A stretch of 64,000 bases of DNA, taken from assembly GCF_014202345.1 (NCBI RefSeq), contig NZ_JACHGO010000002.1, positions 1 to 64,000 of the forward strand. The letters run 5' to 3'. Position numbers and translations under genes: made by a program. This DNA comes from Desulfovibrio intestinalis. GTDB lineage: Bacteria > Desulfobacterota > Desulfovibrionia > Desulfovibrionales > Desulfovibrionaceae. Shown here piece after piece: positions 16,075-23,125 of this stretch. How positions within the stretch are numbered: the stretch's first letter is position 1; each line of letters opens with the position of its first letter. Under the pieces are notes generated by a model that searched no databases, was not told the origin of the DNA, and worked only from the letters and a program-made list of their open reading frames with translations.

Positions 16075-16431
16075 TTAGTTCAGCAGGGTTTCAACCATCT
16101 TGCGGCGCTCTTCCAGCCTCTCTCGCTCACCGCCATGATAGTGAGGGTCAAACAGATTAAAGTATTTCACAATAGAGGCCTCGGAAAATCCGTACTCTTC
16201 CAGAATTGGGCGTATGTATTCTCGCGTTTCCGAGTCGGAAAAACCGCCCTCATGTAGCATGCTGTAAACACCAGTTCTGTAGTCAACAACCTCACCGGCA
16301 AGCTTTCGCCGGGCGTCATCTACCACCAGAGCTTTTACGCGAGCGTTAGGTTCATCGCCAATCGCACATGATATTGGGGCCGCAAAATAAAGTATTGCGG
16401 CAAGAAGAAAGCAGAATGGGAGCTTTCGCAT
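16075..16431 (-). CDS. small secreted protein sharing the polyvalent protein's N-terminal domain
   Basis: This 118-residue protein starts with a typical signal peptide (MRKLPFCFLLAAILYFAAPISCA) and is predicted to be periplasmic. Residues about 54-96 (VYSMLHEGGFSDSETREYIR and PILEEYGFSEASIVKYFNLFDP) align with residues 11-53 of the 1377-residue protein encoded convergently 13 bp away. Shared positions are the G-[YF]-[NS]-D turn, RP-[MI]-L, GFS and YF-x-x-[YF]-DP. A shared interaction or substrate-recognition domain is likely. It could be an anchor, decoy or immunity partner. No ribosome site better than gaaga is seen. Confidence 0.65.
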   Translation of the reverse strand: MRKLPFCFLLAAILYFAAPISCAIGDEPNARVKALVVDDARRKLAGEVVDYRTGVYSMLHEGGFSDSETREYIRPILEEYGFSEASIVKYFNLFDPHYHGGERERLEERRKMVETLLN

Positions 16432-16476
16432 TCTTCAAGTCTAAAAAGCATATCGCCGTAAGGCAAGCATCAATGA

Positions 16477-16506
16477 CAAGGGCCGGGAATTTTCCCGGCC
16501 CTTTGA
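16477..16506. terminator. strong hairpin between minus-strand genes
   Basis: A perfect inverted repeat aagggccgggaa/ttcccggccctt (about 16479-16504) lies between two minus-strand genes. The T-run is short on either strand, so it could be an attenuator or an mRNA end stabiliser rather than a full terminator. Confidence 0.6.
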
Positions 16507-16551
16507 GTCAATCTTTTTCCTGTTCTTCCTTTTCATCCCACAGGGGCTTCT

Positions 16552-16881
16552 TTAACCCCTGTAAGGAAGTGTATCCATGTGCAATTTCTCAAGATTATCT
16601 ACTTCAGGTTCAAGAATATTCAAAATGTCTTTAAGGCACAACGCAATGGCGTGAATCTGAATTGGTTCGCCAATATGCTTTTCTCCTTCCTGTAGCACAA
16701 ATGCTTCAATAAGCTGTAAGCGCCAAAAAGCACCCGCAACTGAAAGATGGGTAGTTCCAAGTTGTTCATGGACAGTACACAACTCTTCAAATGGTAGAAA
16801 ATTGCGTTTTTCAAGACCGTCCGGTACGCTTGCTTCGACTTGTGCTGTTTTTTGGGGGAGAGACGTTTTTTCAGTTGCCAT
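16552..16881 (-). CDS. hypothetical island protein
   Basis: The protein has 109 residues from the ATG at 16881 (gaggt site ahead). It is mixed helical with no known motif, signal peptide or membrane segment. Middle residues FEELCTVHEQLGTTHLSVAG and IEAFVLQEGEKHIGEP suggest a compact helical fold. It overlaps the end of the upstream gene (17104-16871) by 11 bp, so the two are co-translated and may interact. I do not recognise the family. Confidence 0.6.
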   Translation of the reverse strand: MATEKTSLPQKTAQVEASVPDGLEKRNFLPFEELCTVHEQLGTTHLSVAGAFWRLQLIEAFVLQEGEKHIGEPIQIHAIALCLKDILNILEPEVDNLEKLHMDTLPYRG

Positions 16882-17104
16882 AAGGCACCTCGGGAAGGCG
16901 TTTATCAATTCCCCTATGGATTGTATGCGCGGCATGGGCAATCAAGGCAAGCCCTCCAAATATCGCATGGTAATCTTGCGCAGAAAAACCATCAGCTCCC
17001 ATCATCTTTTCACGTAGCCCTATCACAAGATCTTCAATGGATTCCGCCAGGGTGGACAAGTCTTCAAGCTTGTCATAATCAAGTGGTGTTAGTAGGTTAT
17101 CCAT
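16871..17104 (-). CDS. hypothetical small helical island protein
   Basis: The 77-residue protein begins MDNLLTPLDYDKLEDLSTLA. An aaggag site lies upstream; longer in-frame starts lack one. It is predicted to be helical and acidic in the first half, with a hydrophobic HAIFGGLALIAHAAHTI segment near the end. It forms a two-gene unit with the 109-residue protein. No function is recognised. Confidence 0.6.
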   Translation of the reverse strand: MDNLLTPLDYDKLEDLSTLAESIEDLVIGLREKMMGADGFSAQDYHAIFGGLALIAHAAHTIHRGIDKRLPEVPYGN

Positions 17105-17137
17105 AGCCTTCAATCTCCTTCTTAGGTTGAGGGTTAG

Positions 17138-17178
17138 GCCCGGCATGAAAGATCACACCTTTCATGCCGGGCTGTTTT
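17138..17178. terminator. inverted repeat between HTH gene and small-protein pair
   Basis: The perfect stem gcccggcatgaaag (17138-17151) and ctttcatgccgggc (17159-17172) is followed by tgttttta on the plus strand. It lies just behind the minus-strand HTH gene, where it would form a hairpin but without a T-run. It may be an attenuator. Confidence 0.55.
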
Positions 17179-17393
17179 TATTCTTCATTACTTTCCTTGG
17201 CCTGCACTGCGTTGCCAGTCGCAATCCATGTTCTGACGGCATCAGGATCAATCCGCCAGCCAACTCCCACTTTTCGGGCAGGCAAGCCACCATCCTGTAT
17301 TGCTTTAAAAATTGTTTTGCGATCAACCCGTAATGCATCTGCGGCTTCTTCCAAAGTCATGCCAATGATTGGCCAGCTTGCTTTTTCAACCAA
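17178..17393 (-). CDS. excisionase-family DNA-binding protein
   Basis: This winged-helix protein of about 71 residues has MTLEEAADALRVDRKTIFKAIQDGGLPARKVG followed by GWRIDPDAVRTWI, the classic excisionase/helix-turn-helix-17 pattern. A ggagg site 9 bases upstream favours the TTG at 17393. ATG 17360 is a shorter alternative. It is transcribed divergently from the serine recombinase at 17646, and the A/T-rich 250-bp gap between them is a likely control region. Confidence 0.75.
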   Translation of the reverse strand: MVEKASWPIIGMTLEEAADALRVDRKTIFKAIQDGGLPARKVGVGWRIDPDAVRTWIATGNAVQAKESNEE

Positions 17394-17588
17394 TTTAGGT
17401 TGCCTCCAAAATATTTTTACCAAAATATAGATATTAAATTAACATGTCAAAGGTATTTTATAGGTACTAAATTGGCATTTATCTTTGTTTTTAGAGTAAA
17501 TGGTCCCAATGTCCAAATGGGGTACAGGCTAACTGGACAATTCCACATTAAGCAAAAGGTGTCTATTTAGAGTTATAAATTTATTTTA

Positions 17589-17639
17589 TTGACATAATCA
17601 AATTAGAATCTTAAATTTCAATTAGACACTATGGAGGGA
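17589..17639 (+). promoter_or_regulatory. probable promoter and ribosome site of the serine recombinase
   Basis: TTGACA at 17589-17594 and TTAAAT at 17611-17616 (16-bp spacing) lie in an A/T-rich gap. The ggaggg site at 17633-17638 decides the start at ATG 17646. Confidence 0.45.
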
Positions 17640-17645
17640 ATTTCT

Positions 17646-18197
17646 ATGAGTAAAAATATTGGCTATATCCGCGTCAGCACTTTAGACCAAAACACTGGCC
17701 GCCAGTTGGATGGCATTGCCCTGGACAAGGTGTTTACAGACAAAGCCAGCGGCAAGAGCAGGCAGCGTCCCCAACTGACGGCTTGCCTTGAATATGTGCG
17801 GGATGGTGACACTCTGCATGTTCACAGCATTGATCGGCTGGCTCGTAATCTTCAGGATCTACTTACGCTGATCTCTGATTTGACCAGTCGGGCAGTGACG
17901 GTGCAATTCCATAAGGAAGGGCTGATTTTTACCGGAGAGGATAGCCCCTTTCAGCGTCTTCAGTTGCAGATCATTGGCAGCGTGGCTGAATTTGAACGGG
18001 CAATGATTCGGGAACGCCAACGCGAAGGCATCGCACTGGCCAAGAAGGAAGGAAAATACAAGGGGCGCAAGGCAGCTTTAAGCCCCGCCCAGGTGGAAGA
18101 AGCTCGCGTACAGATCAATGCTGGCGCAAAGGTAGCCCAAGTTGCGCGAGAGCTTGGAGTCTCCCGGCAAACTCTTTACTCTTCCCTTGAGCGATAG
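17646..18197 (+). CDS. serine recombinase/resolvase (Pin/Hin/Tn3-resolvase family)
   Basis: The protein has 183 residues. The catalytic domain starts NIGYIRVSTLDQNTGRQLDG with the serine nucleophile in RVST. The arginines of the active site follow (HSIDRLARNLQDL), then the long E helix (VAEFERAMIRERQREGIALA). A C-terminal helix-turn-helix (AKVAQVARELGVSRQTLY) completes a standard resolvase/invertase of normal length. It could resolve dimers or invert a segment. No obvious inverted recombination sites were found nearby. It lies near the right end of the island and is expressed toward attR. Confidence 0.93.
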   Translation: MSKNIGYIRVSTLDQNTGRQLDGIALDKVFTDKASGKSRQRPQLTACLEYVRDGDTLHVHSIDRLARNLQDLLTLISDLTSRAVTVQFHKEGLIFTGEDSPFQRLQLQIIGSVAEFERAMIRERQREGIALAKKEGKYKGRKAALSPAQVEEARVQINAGAKVAQVARELGVSRQTLYSSLER

Positions 18198-18220
18198 TGT
18201 GTTGAAAATATAGCGGTGAC

Positions 18221-18499
18221 TTAGTCTTCAAATAGTGAGAGCAGCCACTCTACATCGTTGTCAGAGTATTCAAAATCAAAATCGTCAAGCTTCTGGCAGG
18301 CAGAAAGAACTTCTTTGATTTTCGATACCAGATTATTTGCTCCCGAGGTGCTATACTTCACCCCTCCATTTGCACTGATATTAGCTGAATTTTCGTCACC
18401 GAATGTTGTTACGCTAATCAATGGACCATTATCGAATTTCATAGTCTTTGTTGCATTTTTACTTAAAGCTGTTTCGGCCATGGATATTAAATAATTCAT
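18221..18499 (-). CDS. hypothetical protein at the right island end
   Basis: The 92-residue acidic protein starts at ATG 18499 (gtgagg site). The longer frame reaching into the tRNA is not real. It contains a short beta-rich middle (DNGPLISVTTFGDENSANIS) and an acidic C-terminus (LDDFDFEYSDNDVEWLLSLFED). The A/T-richer coding sequence suggests recent acquisition. No family is recognised. Its place beside attR is typical for cargo genes. Confidence 0.6.
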   Translation of the reverse strand: MNYLISMAETALSKNATKTMKFDNGPLISVTTFGDENSANISANGGVKYSTSGANNLVSKIKEVLSACQKLDDFDFEYSDNDVEWLLSLFED

Positions 18500-18559
18500 T
18501 TTTTCCTCACTTATTATATGTTTGCTTATGATTATATTAAAATAAATTAAATTGCTAGT

Positions 18560-18581
18560 GTGTTGGGAATGGTGTTGGGAA
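18560..18581 (+). promoter_or_regulatory. candidate integrase arm-type site, right end
   Basis: Exact copy of the 22-bp block at 4017-4038, in the same orientation, about 50 bp inside attR. It carries two direct gtgttggga motifs. Confidence 0.55.
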
Positions 18582-18587
18582 AGAAGA

Positions 18588-18619
18588 AAGCTCTTACTGC
18601 ATTTCTGCTGTAAGAGCTT
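18588..18619 (-). terminator. hairpin downstream of tRNA-Arg
   Basis: The stem aagctcttac/gtaagagctt lies 9 bp after the tRNA 3' end on the minus strand, followed by cttcttt. It is island-provided and probably replaces the original tRNA terminator. Confidence 0.6.
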
Positions 18620-18627
18620 GAATTTTT

Positions 18628-18704
18628 TGGCGCGCCCGAGAGGAATCGAACCCCTGACCAAGAGCTTAGAAGGCTCCTGCTCTATCCAACTGAGCTACGG
18701 GCGC
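18628..18704 (-). tRNA. tRNA-Arg (anticodon UCU)
   Basis: The 77-nt gene includes an encoded CCA. Acceptor strands GCGCCCG and CGGGCGC, D stem GCTC/GAGC, anticodon loop CTTCTAA (anticodon TCT), and T arm AGGGG-TTCGATT-CCTCT all form. The 3' 51 bases are duplicated at 3854-3904. The island therefore inserted into the 3' end, and the gene was restored by its own attachment sequence. Confidence 0.95.
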
Positions 18705-18898
18705 GTAGGTGGTTACGCCAATTGGCGTCCAACGCTGTGGCGCACCACTATAGAGATAGCGCTATCTCTCGTCAATCTTTAAGTCTTCGTCAGCCATGCC
18801 TGGCTACCAGGGTCTGTTTGCCAGCCAGTATTCTTTTGCGGTTGAGCAAGCTTTAAGTTCTTTCCGGGTACACTGCATTTGACAACGTTGCACGTTCC

Positions 18899-19927
18899 CT
18901 AAGCAATGTTTTCTTCAAAAACAAGCGGCTCGTCGGCCAGTGTTGCAACCATGACGGCCTTGATGGTGTGCAGGCGGTTTTCCGCTTCTTCAAAGGCCAT
19001 ATTGCGCGGCGATTCAAAGACGTCGTCGTTCACTTCCATGCAGTCAATGCCGAAGCGCTGGAAGATTTCTTCGCCCATCGCCGTGCTGCGGTTGTGAAAG
19101 CTTGGCAGGCAATGCAAAAATTTGCAGTCGTCATTGCCTGTCTGGCGCATGGTTTCTTCTGTGATGCGATAAGGGGTGAGCAGTTCTATGCGCTCTTTCC
19201 AAACGTCATCGGGCTCACCCATTGAAACCCATACGTCAGTAGACAAAAAGTCACAGCCGCGAACGCCGTCTTCCACGCTTTCGGTGCGGCTGATGCGCGC
19301 TCCTGTTTTGCTGGCGATCTGGCAGGCCACTTCATACACCTCATCAGAGGTCCACAGCGCCTTGGGAGCGACAGAGCGAAAATCCAGACCAAGCAGGGCA
19401 GAACCGACCATAAGCGAGTTGCCCATATTGTAGCGGGCATCGCCAAGGTAGGCCATCGTTTGACGATTCAGCGGCTTGGGGCAGCATTCGCGCATGGTCA
19501 GCATGTCGGCCAAAAGCTGTGTGGGGTGCCATTCGTTGGTCAGGCCATTCCACACAGGCACAGAGGAGTGCTCAGCCAGAGCTTCAACCCGTTCCTGACC
19601 GAAACCCCGGTACTCAATGCCGTCATAAAAGCGGGAAAGCACGCGGGCGGTGTCGGCCAGCGATTCTTTTTTGCCCATCTGAGACCCTGAGGGGCCAAGA
19701 TAGGTTATATTTGCGCCCTGGTCGTAAGCGGCCACTTCAAAGGAACAGCGGGTTCTGGTGGAATCCTTTTCAAACAGAATGACAATATTTCTGTCCCGCA
19801 AAAATTTCGGTTCGCGGCGCACTTTTTTGGCCTGCTTGAGGTTGGCCGCCAAGTCCAGCAAATAGGTGAGATCTTCCGGCGTGAAGTCGGTTTCCTTCAG
19901 AAAGTCTCTGTGTTGCAGTCTGTTCAT
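18899..19927 (-). CDS. argF: ornithine carbamoyltransferase
   Basis: The 342-residue enzyme transfers a carbamoyl group from carbamoyl phosphate to ornithine to give citrulline in arginine synthesis. It has the carbamoyl-phosphate loop STRTR (in [13 protein letters not shown]) and the ornithine-binding HCLPSFH motif in place of the usual HCLPAFH. The ATG at 19927 (aaggcgg ahead) starts at the family-typical [10 protein letters not shown]. An upstream TTG extension is unlikely. Another arginine-pathway gene, a NAGS-like acetyltransferase, lies upstream on the same strand. A catabolic role cannot be excluded from sequence alone, since argF and arcB are close relatives. Confidence 0.93.
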   Translation of the reverse strand: MNRLQHRDFLKETDFTPEDLTYLLDLAANLKQAKKVRREPKFLRDRNIVILFEKDSTRTRCSFEVAAYDQGANITYLGPSGSQMGKKESLADTARVLSRFYDGIEYRGFGQERVEALAEHSSVPVWNGLTNEWHPTQLLADMLTMRECCPKPLNRQTMAYLGDARYNMGNSLMVGSALLGLDFRSVAPKALWTSDEVYEVACQIASKTGARISRTESVEDGVRGCDFLSTDVWVSMGEPDDVWKERIELLTPYRITEETMRQTGNDDCKFLHCLPSFHNRSTAMGEEIFQRFGIDCMEVNDDVFESPRNMAFEEAENRLHTIKAVMVATLADEPLVFEENIA

Positions 19928-20047
19928 GCGCTGTTCCGCCTTTAGATGAAGTGAGGGCTGGTCGGCCAAAGAAATACCTGGCTGACCAATCCGTGCCGGT
20001 TGGTCCGTCGCTGATGACGGCGCACGCCATTTCAGGCGCGCGAACCG

Positions 20048-20596
20048 TTACAAATGTAGAAGCATGGCAATTTCGTCACAGCAGTAGAATTTTGGGCACT
20101 TGCTGCATTCAACCCATACGCTTGCAGGCATGTCATCTCTGTCAAATTCAGTGAAACCGCATTTGGCAAAAAAGTCTGGCACAAGAGTAAAGACAAAAAC
20201 CCTTGGCAACGCGAGGCTGCGGCAGCGCTCAACAAGCATCGATACAAGCCGTCTGCCGAACCCCTGTCCCTGACAGGACGGGTGAACAGCCACAGAGCGG
20301 ATTTCGCCAAGGTCTGCCCACAGAACGTGAACGGCTCCACAGGCCACGATGACGTCTTGACCGCCATCCACAGCAGGAGCCGTGGCAACCATGTAGTCCT
20401 GTATGTGCTGATACAGGTACTGGGGGCCACGAGCCAGCATGACATTGGACGAAGCATACTGGTTGATAAGCGCCGACATGCCGTGCACATCCGCCACAGT
20501 AGCGGAGCGGATGACCAGTTGTGAAAGGTCGCTTATGCAGACATCAGGAACAATGGGTCTATCATCAGCGCCAGAGCGCGGAATGGCGATGGGCAT
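20048..20596 (-). CDS. GNAT N-acetyltransferase, short N-acetylglutamate-synthase type
   Basis: The 182-residue GNAT protein has its acetyl-CoA site in IRSVAVHPSCQGQGFGRRL. The C-terminal part (FTLVPDFFAKCGFTEFDRDD, then a Cys-rich CSKCPKFYCCDE) matches the short, kinase-less N-acetylglutamate synthases described in several bacteria. These catalyse the first step of arginine synthesis. Its position upstream of argF on the same strand supports this. The ATG at 20596 is the best start. The Cys cluster may bind a metal. Specificity for glutamate is inferred. Confidence 0.8.
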   Translation of the reverse strand: MPIAIPRSGADDRPIVPDVCISDLSQLVIRSATVADVHGMSALINQYASSNVMLARGPQYLYQHIQDYMVATAPAVDGGQDVIVACGAVHVLWADLGEIRSVAVHPSCQGQGFGRRLVSMLVERCRSLALPRVFVFTLVPDFFAKCGFTEFDRDDMPASVWVECSKCPKFYCCDEIAMLLHL

Positions 20597-20974
20597 TTCT
20601 TTTGCCTCTGTTGCAGGGGGGAGAGGAATAAAAAGGGCGCCAGCCTGCGAAAAACTCGACGGCAGGCACAGCCTGGGAACAGTAAACCGTATATGGCAAA
20701 TTTTAAAACAAAGATTCCCAATAGCACCATTGGCCTTGGGGCGCAAGATACATTTACGTCTATATGGCGCTGCCCACTTTTTTAGAGTCCGGCAGGATGA
20801 TTGGGCTGGTGGCGGGAATTTCGGGCCGTAGCTGGAAGGGGAGCGGTTACGCTTTATTGTTTGAAAAAACTACTGCTCCAGCATTGTGTCAGAATTTTGG
20901 GGCGGCAAATAGCCCGGCTATGCTGGAACGTGCTTTTCCACAACGCGTGCTTGCCTGGGGCTAAGCGGGCAATC
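20597..20974. other. upstream region of the acetyltransferase gene
   Basis: No supported gene is seen. It must hold the promoter of the minus-strand acetyltransferase and the 3' end of the GGDEF-like gene transcript. I see no clear operator or terminator. Confidence 0.5.
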
Positions 20975-22465
20975 CTAGTTTGCTTTGGTGCAGAGGCGCA
21001 GGGCATGGTCGCAAATTTCATCAGTATAGAAGTGAAAGGCGCTCTCATCCTGTGTTTTGGCAACAAGCAGGGCGATGCTGGCCCTGTTTATCATTTCCAT
21101 AAAGGGTATTTCTTCGTCTTCAACCGTGTCGGTCGTGTAGATGCCAATATGCAAGCGAAGGGGGAAAATATGCGATGATTGATATGCGCCATTTTCCACA
21201 TCGCTGGCGGCACGGGCACACATGGCGATTATACTTTCGCGGCCTGCGAACGGTAGAATTCCTGCAAAGGTGTCACCTGAAATGTGACAGCACCGGGCAA
21301 GCGGCCCTTGTCCTTCTTTTTCCAGCACGCGCGCAATGCGGCGTAGTTCTCTATCGCCTGCTTCAACCCCGAGCATTTTATTATAAAATTTGAAATTTTT
21401 GATGTCGGCCAACCATATGGCGAAAACCATATTCGGGTGTTCATGCAATAGGGCCGTTGCTTCCAGGCGCAAACGGTGGCTGTTGATGCCCCCTGTTACG
21501 GGATCCACAAACGCCAGTTTTTGCAGTTGCCGGTCGCGCCATTCCGTTAGGCGGTATACGCGCCATGTCAAAAAGATAAAGCAGAGCAAAGCCAGAATGG
21601 TGACAACGCCCCCGCCATACAACAGCAGGGGGGAGACCAGCCCCAGCGCATCAAGGGGAACCGCGCAGAAAAGGAACCAGTCGTTGCTCTGAATGGGATC
21701 AAATGCCGCCAGATACTGTTTTTTGCCGTTCTCGTACAAAAAGTAGCTTCTGCGGCCATGAGCCATGCCGTCCAGAGCATTGCGGCGATCAGCTTCACCT
21801 ATATGCCCAAGATTAAAGACACTGCCCAGGCCATCAACAGGGCTGAGCTCGGGAGACAATACAATGCGTCCCTGCGCGTCGATCAAGGCCGCAAATCCTG
21901 TTGCATTGAAGAGTGGCGTTTCAAGAATATTAAGAAAAACCTCAGCCTTGGTTACCCCAAACAGCACTTCATTGATCTTACTGTCCTGCTCAACTGGTAC
22001 CGCGCAGTAGATTACCCTGCCTGGCCCGCGAGGATTTCTGCGCGGCGGAGAGAGGGCGGGGTGTCCGGCGAGGGCTCTACGGAAAAAGTTTTCACTGGAT
22101 AAATCAACATCGTGATAGACAGTTCCGTGTGCGTCTGCCACCTCTGCCTTGCCAGAAGAATTGGCGATGCCTATGCGTATGAAATCGCTGTTACTGTTGA
22201 TTTCCTTGAGCAGAGGAAGGGTTTTTTGCTGCGGCATGTAGCCGACAGTGATGGCCAAACTGTTGAGAGTTTGAAAGTTCTGCGTCAGCTGGCGTTGTAA
22301 AAGGACGCGCAGTTGCGTGGTTGTTTCGTAAAGATGAACGATACTGACCTGTTCAACCTGCCCCGTGGCATAGCGCAGAAGCATCAGGCTGCAGACCAGA
22401 AAAAGCCCGCCCACCAGAAAGGCAATCGCATAGATGCGTTTTATTTGCCGCTTGCTTCTGTACAT
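20975..22465 (-). CDS. membrane Cache-sensor protein with degenerate GGDEF domain
   Basis: The protein has 496 residues. A first membrane segment (about 9-30) is followed by a periplasmic dCache-like sensor (about 40-270). A second membrane segment (LLLYGGGVVTILALLCFIFL, about 278-300) leads to a cytoplasmic GGDEF-type domain. The GG[DE]EF signature is replaced by SGDTF (around residue 398), and the metal-binding DIKNFKFYN region is only partly kept. It is therefore probably not an active diguanylate cyclase, but may bind GTP or c-di-GMP or act through partners. No EAL domain is present. The start at 22465 follows gaggggcgg. Confidence 0.85.
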   Translation of the reverse strand: MYRSKRQIKRIYAIAFLVGGLFLVCSLMLLRYATGQVEQVSIVHLYETTTQLRVLLQRQLTQNFQTLNSLAITVGYMPQQKTLPLLKEINSNSDFIRIGIANSSGKAEVADAHGTVYHDVDLSSENFFRRALAGHPALSPPRRNPRGPGRVIYCAVPVEQDSKINEVLFGVTKAEVFLNILETPLFNATGFAALIDAQGRIVLSPELSPVDGLGSVFNLGHIGEADRRNALDGMAHGRRSYFLYENGKKQYLAAFDPIQSNDWFLFCAVPLDALGLVSPLLLYGGGVVTILALLCFIFLTWRVYRLTEWRDRQLQKLAFVDPVTGGINSHRLRLEATALLHEHPNMVFAIWLADIKNFKFYNKMLGVEAGDRELRRIARVLEKEGQGPLARCCHISGDTFAGILPFAGRESIIAMCARAASDVENGAYQSSHIFPLRLHIGIYTTDTVEDEEIPFMEMINRASIALLVAKTQDESAFHFYTDEICDHALRLCTKAN

Positions 22466-23125
22466 GCCGCCCCTCAACAGAAATATATATTTATTAAATA
22501 CCTTAATCTATTATTTGGCAAGCAGTAAAGCCAAATTTGGCCTGCTTACTTGCCCGAATTACCTACCAGTACATTTTTCCTGATGATACTAAGCTCAAAT
22601 CATGCTCAATGCGGTAAAGAACGAATCGCTACATAGTCATATTGATGGAGCCATATTACTATGGTTGCAGTAGTAATAAACATACAACTGATGACTTGTC
22701 TTTTTTTAATGAATTTGATGATTGGTAAAATATTTAAGTTTTTTTATATACTATTTCAGAGTGATAGAGAAAAGTTTGAAGAAAAAATAAAATGTTGCAG
22801 CGGTGTGTCCTTAAAGCGGCAATTATAATATAGTTTATAGTTAATTTATTTCAGAGTGTTGCGTGCGAGATTGATAAAAATGCCTGAATTACAGTCGCGG
22901 CGGTTTTTTGATCCACCCGAAATTCTTTTCATTTTCAGGATGTTATTAGGGTTGTTTACTCTTAGTAAGACTGCGCGTAATGCTCAAGAAGAACGAGAAA
23001 AAACTGTTTGGTTGTGCAAACAGTGACTCAATACTCGGATGTACCGGTTGTTCATCGTTGTTTTTTTCAGAGCAAAAACTGGCGAAAATGTCGGCGACAT
23101 TCCATTTACCACTGAGGAATACTTT
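22466..23125. other. A/T-rich divergent control region
   Basis: This 660-bp gene-free interval lies between the divergent GGDEF-like and fumarate reductase genes. It is markedly A/T-rich at 22640-22850. Promoters for both directions should lie here. I could not fix specific boxes. Short open frames overlapping the mfrA start are antisense shadows. Confidence 0.5.

Larger units (their letters stand above)
3854..18678. mobile_element. integrated island (satellite-like or decayed prophage) in tRNA-Arg(UCU)
   Basis: The roughly 14.8-kb region is bounded by a 51-bp direct duplication of the tRNA-Arg 3' end, with a tyrosine integrase beside the left copy. Contents are integrase, two toxin-antitoxin pairs, HTH regulators, a replication-like gene, a second tyrosine recombinase, two large ejection/polyvalent-type proteins, small orphan genes and a serine recombinase. 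No terminase, portal, capsid or tail genes can be recognised. This points to a satellite or a deletion derivative rather than a complete phage. Candidate integrase arm sites lie just inside both ends. Confidence 0.88.

Noticed and set aside
18500..18661. N-terminal extension of the 18221 gene into tRNA-Arg
   Set aside because: It reads through the tRNA and its hairpin. ATG 18499 with gtgagg is the real start.
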